DNA of 12,616 nucleotides from NCBI GenBank assembly GCA_036939975.1, contig JALLPB010000830.1, forward strand, positions 1-12,616. Direction: 5' to 3'. The notes beneath the pieces are model-generated. The model did not search any database. It was not told the origin of the DNA and was given only the letters and a program-made list of their open reading frames with translations. Source of the stretch: Cyclostephanos tholiformis. Lineage: Eukaryota > Bacillariophyta > Thalassiosirophyceae > Thalassiosirales > Thalassiosiraceae. This document shows positions 1 to 7,739 of the stretch, in pieces (position 1 is the stretch's first letter; every line of letters starts with the position of its first letter). Position numbers and translations under genes: made by a program.

Positions 1-20
1 AGTAAAAGTAAAAAAAATTA

Positions 21-38
21 AGTAAAACTAGTTTTACT
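21..38. repeat. 18-bp perfect palindrome
   Basis: AGTAAAACTAGTTTTACT equals its own reverse complement. It sits in an A/T-rich run that also carries nearby AGTAAA-like repeats (1-8 and 41-46). The function is unknown. It could be a cruciform, a palindromic transcription-factor site or a transposon end. Confidence 0.7.
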
Positions 39-199
39 AAAGTAAATAACAACCTAGGCTCATCGATGCAACGAGCTTCATGGAAAAGTGGATTGAGAGC
101 GTTGTAGCTGACGAGCTCAGGTAATTTTTGATGTGTTCAGATTTTTGAGCGGACAAAAATTGGCGAAGAGGTTATTTTTTTACGAAGCCTGAAAAAAAG

Positions 200-219
200 T
201 GGTCGCATATGTGCGACCA
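200..219. repeat. short perfect hairpin
   Basis: The 7-bp arms GGTCGCA (201-207) and TGCGACC (212-218) surround a TATG loop, with one further T-A pair at 200/219. No U-run follows directly, so a terminator role is not supported. Confidence 0.6.
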
Positions 220-594
220 TAGGGGTAACGCTGCTGTTAAGAAAACACAATTTTGGAGGAGGTTTAGGTACTATTCGAACAGTCTTATTAGTGGTATTGG
301 AAATAGTACCCGGTATAGTACCCGAAATAATTTTGTAACAGAACGGGCCTAAGCAAAAGCAAAAAAAATGAGTTCCAAACAAACTCGTGTTAGGTGTTAG
401 GTTCTCTAGCTTTACTGCACCTTTTTCAGCCCCAATTTTAATTTTAGCGATGGAAGTGAGTGGGAATGGCTCTGGGGGACTAATTGTCACTGACAGATCT
501 TGCTGAAAGTGATGGGAACATGAAAAGGAATTCAGCGGGAAGTAACTATGTATTCATGGTTTTAGGTGGCAGAAAAACCAAAACCAAAAAAATG

Positions 595-654
595 AGATCC
601 AAATGAAAGGACAAAAAAGAACAAAGATCCAAATGAAAGGACAAAAAAGAACAA
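595..654. repeat. 30-bp perfect tandem duplication at the 3' end of the 5S gene
   Basis: Two identical 30-bp units lie at 595-624 and 625-654. Read on the minus strand, each unit begins TTGTTCTTTTTT, which is the last bases of the 5S rRNA plus its T-run terminator. The 5S gene therefore has a second copy of its own 3' end and terminator directly downstream. The flank of the outer copy (573-594) resembles bases 353-372, hinting at a third, diverged copy. Unit identity was checked base by base. Confidence 0.92.
643..648 (-). terminator. RNA polymerase III T-run terminator of the 5S gene
   Basis: Six T residues on the minus strand follow directly after the helix I 3' strand of the 5S rRNA. A run of four or more T residues is the usual Pol III stop. 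A second T6 lies 30 bp further (613-618) inside the tandem duplicate and could act as a fail-safe. Confidence 0.85.
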
Positions 655-763
655 CACCAGGGATTCCAACGTGGTCCCCCACCGTAGTACTAACCTGGCC
701 CGACAGTGCTTAACTTCGCTGAGCAGACGGGAAGCGGTGCTGTCACTGTGGTATGGTCGTTCC
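649..763 (-). rRNA. 5S ribosomal RNA
   Basis: The minus strand reads as a complete eukaryotic 5S rRNA, the small RNA of the large ribosomal subunit transcribed by RNA polymerase III. Recognised landmarks in order are GACCATACCAC near the 5' end, GAAGTTAAGCAC (A-box part of the internal control region), GTCGGGCCAGGTTAGTACT (C-box region) and GGTGGGGGACCAC. The 5' segment GAACGAC (762-756) pairs with the 3' segment GTTGTTC (655-649) to close helix I, including one G-U pair. Spacing between landmarks matches the human gene, with 39 bases between CATACCAC and the following CA, so there is no internal deletion. Exact ends may be off by 1-3 bases: 764 is an equally good 5' end, and the 3' end may include some of the T-run. 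A TTTAAA lies about 16-21 bp upstream (780-785), a possible TATA-like element. It is a single copy here, with no 18S/28S or other rRNA gene in the window. It is probably functional. Confidence 0.95.
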
Positions 764-764
764 T

Positions 765-971
765 GACAAGACTGCATAATTTAAACAATAATAATAACTT
801 CAATAAAACTTCTAACAATTTTCCTATTTTTTTACCTCACCTCCTTCGCCATCTCTGCCTCACGCAACCCCACCAAAAATAATAACATCCATTAAGTATT
901 TTAGAGAATCCTACCACAGCTACTCTACCAACCTCATTAAATCCTCCTCCCAATCGGCGTTCAAAGAAGGA
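765..971. promoter_or_regulatory. divergent upstream region between 5S rRNA and SF3B1
   Basis: About 200 bp separate the 5' end of the 5S gene (minus) from the SF3B1 start codon (plus). The region is AT-rich and then pyrimidine-rich, with TTTAAA at 780-785 near the 5S start. No clear TATA box or initiator for SF3B1 can be named. It must hold the SF3B1 5' UTR and core promoter unless an upstream leader exon exists. The role is inferred from position only. Confidence 0.5.
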
Positions 972-3900
972 ATGAGCGGCAACGCCAAGGACCCCCCCTC
1001 CCCCCCCTCCACCGACGGTGGACGGGGTGGGATCAAATTCGGCACTGACATCGCGTACGACGATGCCTACTCGGCCGACCCATCTACCCTCGCGGGACTC
1101 GGCGGCGTCGACGACGACCGAACGATGGTGACCTCCCTCCCCACCCTCGAGGAGGAGCGTCGCATGATGATGGACGACGATGACGAGTACGACGAAGACA
1201 ACGACGAGGGACGAGTCGTCGCGCCGATCGATCCAGACGACGTCGAGGACCCGTTCGTCCGCGCCGCCGGGGGCGGCAGCGGCGGCAGCGCTCGCGTAAT
1301 CGATCGGGAGTCGTCGTACCACGCCCGCAGGCACGATAGGGTATTGAGAGAGGACGGATCAAGCTACAAGGACGTCATGGCCGATGTCAACCTCGACAGG
1401 GAGAGGAGGGAGCTTGTGGAAGAGGCGAGGAGGGAGCTATTGGACGAGGAGACTGGCGAATTCAAGACGAGGCTGGATGAAAATGGCGGCGCCGGCGAAG
1501 GTGATGGTGGGGCGGGAGGACCCCCGGTCGGGGAGATGGAGGGGGGGCGGGAGGGAGGGCGGAGGAGGAGGCGGTGGGATAATACCTCTACCATCACGAC
1601 GAAGGACGACATCGACGTGGGGGGCAATGTCGTCACCGACGGGGAGCAATCGCTCCCGGGCGGTGGGTCGCGATGGGACGACGGCGACTCTTCGGCGTCC
1701 GCGACATCCGCCGCCGCCGCGGCAGCGCGACGTCGCAAGCGATGGGACGAGACCCCGGTATTGGCATCCGGGAGGACCGTATTATCGCGTGACTCCGATG
1801 CCACGCCGCTCGTGATAGGGAAAGGCTGGGACGCCACCCCCGTGATATTGTCAGGCGGCAGAACTGGCGGGGGGACCGATCCGTCGTCCACGCCGCTCAT
1901 CCAGGGTGGCGCCACCGACGGCCGTCCGAAGCGCTCTCGGTGGGACTCAACCCCTGCCCCCTCCACAATGATGACTCCCCTCCTTTCCGGGGGGGGGGCG
2001 ACGCCGTCGTCGTCCCTCCTCGTCGGGGGCCAGACTCCCATGCTCACCGGTAACCTTGCCAAGGCTCTATTGAACGAGAGGGAGATGGAACGTAGGAACC
2101 GTCCATGGACGGATGCCGCCCTCGATGCCATACTGCCGAGCGAGGGATATTCGACGCTCCCCCCTCCGTCGAGCTACGTTCCCATGCGCACTCCGGGGAG
2201 GAAGCTGTTGGCAACGCCCACGCCATACGGACAGAGGACGCCCGCAGGATTCGTGATGGACATCCCCCCCGAGGAGCGGGAGGGGCAGACCCTCCAGGAC
2301 ATACGTGAGGCTTACGGTGTGCCGGTGTCCATCGACTCGCGGGAGCTAATCGGGGGGGAATCGGCCGCCGCATCCGACGGCGCGCTACCCTACATCAAGC
2401 CCGAGGACATGCAGTACTTCGGACGTCTGATGGAGGACGTCGAAGACGAGAAACGCCTTACGAAGGAGGAGTCAAGGGAACGGCAGATCATGGCGCTGCT
2501 ACTCAAAATCAAGAGCGGGACGCCCCCCCAGCGCAAGACCGCCATGAGGCAGATCACGGACAAGGCTAGGTCATTCGGGGCTGGTCCGCTCTTCCATCAG
2601 ATCCTGCCCCTTTTGATGAGCCCCGCACTCGAAGATCAGGAACGTCACCTTCTAGTCAAGATCATCGACCGTGTCTTGTACAAATTGGACGACCTCGTAC
2701 GGCCTTACGTCCATCGAATACTTGCGGTGATCGAGCCGCTCTTGATTGACGAAGATTACTACGCCCGTGTCGAGGGACGGGAGATAATTAGCAACCTCGC
2801 AAAGGCGGCGGGACTGAGTACGATGATATCCACAATGCGCCCAGATATTGACAGCCCCGACGAGTACGTGAGGAACACGACGTCGCGTGCATTCGCAGTT
2901 GTGGCGTCGGCGCTGGGTGTACCGAGCCTTCTCCCGTTCCTAAAGGCAGTGTGCCGCAGCCGCAAGAGCTGGATGGCCCGACACACCGGCATCAAAATCG
3001 TGCAACAGATCGCGCTCTTGATGGGCTGCGCGGTGTTGCCCTATTTGCGGGAGCTTGTCGAGATCGTCGGTCACGGACTCACAGACGAGCAGGCGAAGGT
3101 TCGCATGATGGCGGCGCTCACGATATCGTCGTTGGCCGAGGCGGCCCATCCCTACGGAATTGAGAGCTTCGATTCGGTCATACGCTCGCTTTGGAAGGGC
3201 GCTAGCGAGCATCACGGCAAGGGACTGGCCGCATTTCTGAAGGCTATCGGGTTTGTAATTCCTCTGATGGAGGAGAATTACGCGAGTCACTACACAAGGC
3301 TCGTCATGCCGATCTTGATACGCGAATTTCACAGTCCTGACGAGGAGATGAAGCGCATTGTCCTCAAGGTGGTGCAGCAGTGTGTCGGCACCGCGGGCGT
3401 CGAGCCGGAGTATATCCGCAAGGAGATACTGCCGGAGTTCTTTCGTAACTTTTGGATTCGACGGATGGCGCTAGATCGAAGGAATTACAAGCAGGTGATC
3501 GAGACTACGGAGGAGCTTGCGAACAAGGTGGGGTGCTCAGACATCTTGTCCCGCATCGTAGATGACCTCAAGGATGATTCGGAACCGTATCGTCGCATGG
3601 TAATGGAAACGACGCAGAAAGTGCTGGAAAGCCTGGGCAGTGGTGACATCGATGACCGCTTGGAGGAGAGACTTATCGATGGAATCTTGTACGCTTTCCA
3701 AGAACAGGCGGTGGATGCCGGGACCTCAGGCGCTTTCGGAAAGGAGGGGCAGGTCATGCTCGACGGCTTCGGTACCGTTGTGAACGCCTTGGGCGAGCGC
3801 TGCAAGCCTTACCTAAAACAGATCGCTGGCACGATCAAGTGGCGTCTCAATAACAAGGCCGCGAGCGTTCGGATGCAGGCCGCAGACCTTATCGGTAGGA

Positions 3901-5098
3901 TCGCTGTGGTCATGAAGGCCTGTGGGGAGGAGCAGCTCATGGGGCACCTGGGCGTAGTGCTTTACGAGTACCTCGGCGAGGAGTACCCGGACGTCCTTGG
4001 TTCGATATTGGGTGCATTGCGATCCATCGTGAATGTCATCGGCATGACAAAGATGACTCCTCCGATTAGGGACTTGTTGCCAAGGCTTACTCCCATCCTG
4101 AGAAATCGTCATGAAAAGGTTCAGGAGAATTGTATCGATCTGGTAAGTGGAAACTGAGCATATCTTGCGTGTTGTCGCACTGCAGTGTAAATCTCGCTGA
4201 TGCGCATACTCCTTCTTGGATGCCATTTTCTTTTCTTCGACTCTGGATTGCTAACATTTCTCTTGCTGCGTCTGTTCCTTTGTCCTCAACATTGCAGGTC
4301 GGGCGTATTGCAGACCGAGGTGCCGAATTTGTGTCAGCTAAGGAATGGATGCGCATCTGTTTCGAACTCCTTGAGCTACTGAAGGCGCACAAGAAGGCGA
4401 TCCGCCGTGCCGCCGTGAGCACATTTGGTTACATCGCCAAAGCAGTCGGCCCTCAGGATGTCTTGCACACCTTACTCAATAACCTGAAGGTTCAAGATCG
4501 TCAGATGCGTGTCTGCACAACCGTCGCAATAGCAATTGTAGCCGAGACCTGCGGCCCGTTCACCGTCCTCCCGGCACTCATGAATGAGTATCGCGTTCCC
4601 GAGTTAAACATTCAGAATGGTGTCCTTAAGGCCTTGAGTTTCATGTTCGAGTACATAGGAGAAATGGGCAAGGACTACATCTACGCCGTCACGCCCCTAC
4701 TGGAGGATGCGCTGATGGATCGTGACGCCGTCCATCGTCAGACGGGATGCGCTGCCGTGAAGCACCTTTCTCTTGGGGTCGCGGGACTTGGGTGCGAGGA
4801 TGCATTGATTCACTTGCTCAACTTCGTCTGGCCCAATATTTTCGAGGAGAGTCCTCATGTCATCCAGGCCACCTGCGATGCAATCGAAGGACTGATGGTC
4901 GCTCTCGGTCCGAACGTGATTCTGGCTTATACGGTTCAAGGGCTTTACCACCCAGCACGCAAGGTAAGGGAAATTTACTGGAAAATTTACAACATGATGT
5001 ACATCTATGCTGCTGATTCCATGGTCCTCGGGTTTCCTGCGATCGAGGACGAGGGCGATAACACCTACGCTCGCACGACCCTTGAACTCTTTATCTAA
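972..5098 (+). CDS. Splicing factor 3B subunit 1 (SF3b155/SAP155), two exons
   Basis: This is the HEAT-repeat scaffold of the U2 snRNP SF3b complex, which clamps the branch-site helix during spliceosome assembly in the nucleus. Exon 1 is 972-4142 and exon 2 is 4298-5098, joined in phase 0 between Leu1057 and Val1058, giving 1,323 aa (human 1,304). Residues 1-360 are acidic and Gly-rich, with W-D motifs at W202, W235, W258 (RWDETP), W286 and W324. These match the U2AF-ligand and TP-phosphorylation motifs of the family. A conserved linker ([15 protein letters not shown], about 376-390) leads to the HEAT domain from about residue 495 to the end, which tracks the human protein almost continuously. 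Counterparts of the human cancer-hotspot residues are present: R634 (R625), H671 (H662), K675 (K666) and K709 (K700). The pladienolide-pocket residues R1093 (R1074) and V1097 (V1078) are also kept. A Gly-rich insertion at about 914-926 accounts for ten of the 19 extra residues. The ATG at 972 has a purine at -3. I am very sure of this call; only the extreme N-terminus is uncertain. Confidence 0.98.
4143..4297 (+). other. spliceosomal intron of SF3B1 (155 bp)
   Basis: The donor is CTG|GTAAGT at 4142/4143 and the acceptor is ACATTGCAG|GTC at 4297/4298. A CTAAC branch-site candidate (4251-4255, branch A at 4254) lies 43 nt before the acceptor, followed by a pyrimidine-rich tract. Removing it restores the family sequence [13 protein letters not shown] across the junction, which confirms both splice sites. 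The length is not a multiple of three, and retention brings a TGA at 4155-4157 that would truncate the protein at 1,061 aa. Confidence 0.96.
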
Positions 5099-5821
5099 TC
5101 AGTGGAGGGTAAGCATAATCACAGTTTGCATGGAGTAAAAAATAATAATAATCTTTCCTTACACACAAAGTTCTAGATTTTCCTCGACCATGCAGGAAAA
5201 ATAAGGCAAGCGCTTAAGTGGGGCATGAAGCACTACTATGTAATCTCCAATCTATATGTCTTGCATATCCTCTTGACTGGTGTTGCTTTTTTTACGAATG
5301 TTTGTTCTGCTGATCAAGTACGTTTGATAGCTCTCATTTACAATGCGATATTTTAGGGGAAGTGAATCGTCCAAATAGTGAAACATGAGCAAGCATAGGG
5401 TAGGGATGTAAAATACAACCCTCCCTCATGATGTCGACAAACAAAAGTGTCTCCATCCAAATACTCCGTACACATTTCGTGATAGGGATACTACCCTATC
5501 ACATGAAACGGATCCTCGGGCGGGCGTGCCAAATGTATCATTGAAGCTATTTTTTCTTTGATCCATTTGAAGTTCACCAGACGATCATTGTCTGAGTAGA
5601 AATGGGTTGGTGTTAGCGACAGTTGAAGGGGGGTGGTATTTATATCGTTATCCCCACCTCTTGCAGTAGAATGACACACAACTCTGTATCATCCCTGGCG
5701 AGTGTGTCTATGATGAGATGCCGCTGTCCATTGTAAGTCCTGAAGATTAAAGAGTGAGAAATTATTTTTGCAAAGGAAATAAATGGTCCAATTGAGATTA
5801 TCCAGGTTCCGTGTCCTACAG
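5099..5821. other. convergent intergenic spacer between SF3B1 and NAG kinase
   Basis: The two genes end tail-to-tail here, so the 723 bp contain both 3' UTRs. No gene is supported; the best small frame (5491-5679, minus, 62 codons) has no recognisable domain. GTAAGC at 5109 and ATGCAG ending at 5195 could bound an 87-bp intron in the SF3B1 3' UTR, which is speculative. Inverted repeats occur at 5395-5403 with 5491-5499 and at 5479-5502. Confidence 0.6.
5479..5502. repeat. 9-bp perfect hairpin
   Basis: GTGATAGGG (5479-5487) and CCCTATCAC (5494-5502) are perfect complements around a 6-base loop. The stem can be extended by TTTC/GAAA with a 2-base bulge (5475-5508). ATAGGGTAG at 5395-5403 is a further inverted match to CTACCCTAT at 5491-5499. 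This could be an RNA 3'-end structure or the end of a small fold-back element. Confidence 0.6.
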
Positions 5822-7037
5822 TTATAAGGTTACAACCGTGCCACCCCCCCCACTTCCCATGCCATCTTCCCCCCCTGCCAAAATCTCATTCAGCAACGCA
5901 TGCGGTACACGTCCATCGGTAATGAATGCACCTTGTACTCCGAGTTTGACGGCATCGGTAGCATACGTCACTGCGAAGGATGATAATGATCAACACGAAT
6001 GATTGGGGGGAAGCGAGAGAAAGTATGTTATATATTATCAGTCGTTCTCTTTCGGAATATTCGTTTCCGCAATGGTCCGCCGGGAGAAGCAAACGCAAGC
6101 AATTACTCTTACCCTTAGGGATCATCCCCCCGGTAATAGTTTCGTCCTTGATCAGCCTATCGATATCATCGCAACTCAATTTGTCCAACAGCGCCTTCTC
6201 CTTATCGAGCACGCCGGCGATATCGGTCAGGAACAAAACCCGCGCCGCGCGTAATTCCCCGGCGATCCTCCCCGCGGCGACGTCGGCGTTGATATTGTAC
6301 ACGACGTGCTCGTCATTCGCGCCCTTGCAACCCATCCCGATGGGCGCGATCACGGGCGTTATGCCCATGTCGAGCAATCGATTGATAAGGTCGGTATTGA
6401 CGGTAACGACCTCCCCGACGTTACCGATGTCCAATGACCCATCGTCCCCCCCCCAGAGCTTCTCGCATCGGAGCAATCCGTCGTCCCGCCCGCTGAGGCC
6501 GATCGCGCGTCCGCCCGCGAGGGAGATGCCCCCCGATATGTCCTTGTTCACCCTCCCCGACAGCACCATCGACGCCACGTCCACGACCTCGGGCGTCGAC
6601 ACGCGCATGCCGCCCGCCCACGCGCTCTCGACGCCGACTTTCTCGAGCATGGAGTTGATCATGGGCCCACCGCCGTGCACGACCACGATGCGCAGGCCGA
6701 GACGTTGGAGCGCGACGACGTCCATGCAGAAGAGGGACGCGAGCTCCGGCGACGTCATGGCGTTACCGCCGTACTTGACGACCACGGTCTTGCCGGATAG
6801 GGATCCGACGGAGGAGGCGATCGTTATCGCGTCCATGACGAAGGATCCGACGGATGAGGGGGACGGGGGGGACGACGACGATGCGGCGATGGCGTCGACG
6901 CGTCGTCGTGGACGATCGGAGTGTCGACGGGTGGAGGTGGAGATGGAGGGGGATGATGGGGGGACGGTAACGAAGCCATACGTCGCGGATGTGCCGAGGA
7001 AGGCGGCGATGGCGATCTTGGGGGGGAAGAGCTTCAT
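5822..7037 (-). CDS. N-acetylglutamate kinase, probably plastid-targeted, two exons
   Basis: This enzyme phosphorylates N-acetyl-L-glutamate with ATP, the second and usually arginine-controlled step of arginine synthesis. Exon 1 is 7037-6113 and exon 2 is 5970-5822, joined inside a Val codon (IPK|V), giving 357 aa. Residues 1-21 form a hydrophobic signal-peptide-like leader, followed by GFVTVPP and a Ser/Arg-rich stretch. This resembles a diatom bipartite plastid leader with Phe22 after the cleavage site, though the classic ASAFAP is not exact. The amino-acid-kinase domain starts near residue 82: VVVKYGG (K88), VVVHGGGPMIN (117-127), GRVNKDI, GLSGRDDGLL, YNINADVAAG, LTDIAGVLD, GGMIPK (ends at K308), then ITDGRVPHALLNEIL in exon 2. 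A helix-like segment at about 65-81 precedes the first strand, as in arginine-inhibited hexameric enzymes. The usual DEGxGTMI end is replaced by a Gly-rich EDGMGSGGGGTVVTL. The ATG at 7037 has A at -3. It is head-to-head with the ITPK gene. Confidence 0.96.
5971..6112 (-). other. spliceosomal intron of NAG kinase (142 bp)
   Basis: On the minus strand the donor is AAGG|GTAAGAG (intron starts at 6112) and the acceptor is CTTCGCAG|TGACG (intron ends at 5971). Splicing is phase 1 and converts the unspliced read-through, which loses similarity after GGMIPK, into the family sequence ending ITDGRVPHALLNEIL. Unspliced reading continues in a wrong frame to a stop near 5886. Branch-site candidates are present but none is clearly best. 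Confidence 0.93.
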
Positions 7038-7739
7038 TTTGTCAACGAAAAACGCAGTTTGTTTGATTAAAAAATTGTTATGAAATTATAAAATAATAAG
7101 AGACCAATAATGTGGAGGATGAATTTCAGGAGATAGTAGCCCATCGATCGGTGTGAAAGTGCATCGTCCGGTACCATACGGTAGGTGTCGTCCGTCTCAC
7201 GGATTTGCGATTTTTTTTTGGCAGATGGTGATTTTCGAAGCCAGATCCAACTGGATTTTATTGGGGGGGGGGGAGAAAAAAGGGGGGGAAATAAAATGCG
7301 TACGAAATGGAATTCTATGAGAAGAGACGACCAATGAAGACAAGCCGCCACGGTCACCATCCACGACGACGGTGGACGGTGGACATGCCACAGTTCAGAG
7401 GTCCTACCAAGAAGAGAGAGAGACCGACAGTGAGAGGTGCTATCACCAACCATATCATTCGGCGATGAATGAAACTTCGGCGGTCACTTTCGCTCGTGCA
7501 TTCTTTCCCATTACATAGCCTTAGAGTTTGAAACTAGAGAGACACGCAGCAGCTTGGTTGACTCCCCTCCCAGCCGTATATACGAATACTTACATCATTT
7601 GGGGGCGGGGGGATCCCACCACACACTTGCGGGCATTCGGATCGATAGGAAGCTCGCATCTCCAGACGAGGGACGTGGGGTCCCGAGGTGACCTTGCGGT
7701 ACGACGACGACGACGAGAAAAATAATACCTACCCATATC
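7038..7739. promoter_or_regulatory. divergent upstream region between NAG kinase and ITPK
   Basis: The 702 bp hold the 5' UTRs and promoters of two head-to-head genes; there is no gene inside. Notable parts are an AT-rich block beside NAGK (about 7066-7105), a T9 run near 7211, and an 11-G run (7263-7273) followed after an A-rich gap by a 7-G run (7282-7288). Next to the ITPK start is a GAC repeat-like stretch (about 7700-7715). No TATA box or known motif can be assigned. The regulatory role is inferred from position. Confidence 0.55.
7263..7288 (+). repeat. G11 / G7 homopurine tract
   Basis: Eleven G residues (7263-7273) and seven G residues (7282-7288) are separated by an A-rich spacer, so the whole tract is purine. 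It could form a G-quadruplex or triplex on the plus strand. It is also a place where sequencing length errors are likely. Confidence 0.7.

Larger units (their letters stand above)
1..594. other. AT-rich intergenic stretch, no gene supported
   Basis: I see no protein gene here. The longest open frame (137-490, minus strand) has no recognisable domain and runs through short repeats. The stretch holds an 18-bp perfect palindrome (21-38), a short hairpin (200-219), a 9-bp inverted repeat (267-275 with 302-310), a 10-bp direct repeat (303-312 and 315-324), and near 353-385 a diverged relative of the repeat flanking the 5S gene. It could be 3' flank of a gene to the left or old transposon debris. 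Confidence 0.6.

Noticed and set aside
137..490. Minus-strand ORF of 117 codons
   Set aside because: It has no recognisable domain and crosses small repeats and A/T runs. There is no sign of coding selection that I can see.
595..654. CRISPR-like repeat
   Set aside because: There are only two directly adjacent units with no spacers, and the DNA looks eukaryotic.
562..777. Minus-strand ORF of 71 codons
   Set aside because: It is the 5S rRNA gene and its downstream repeat read as protein. The FFFVLSFGS repeat in it is just the 30-bp DNA duplication.
1364..2131. Minus-strand ORF of 255 codons inside SF3B1
   Set aside because: It is antisense to the GC-rich N-terminal part of SF3B1, of biased composition, with no recognisable domain.
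4130..5098. Separate gene starting at the ATG at 4130
   Set aside because: The first part of this frame is exon 1 end and intron read in the wrong frame. From 4298 on it is SF3B1 exon 2.
5491..5679. Minus-strand ORF of 62 codons between SF3B1 and NAG kinase
   Set aside because: It has a somewhat protein-like composition but no family match I can name, and one end lies in a hairpin. Not enough support.
5980..7083. Long plus-strand ORF (367 codons) opposite the NAG kinase
   Set aside because: It lies antisense to exon 1 of a clear NAG kinase. Ser/Pro-rich antisense frames are expected opposite GC-rich genes, and no domain is visible.
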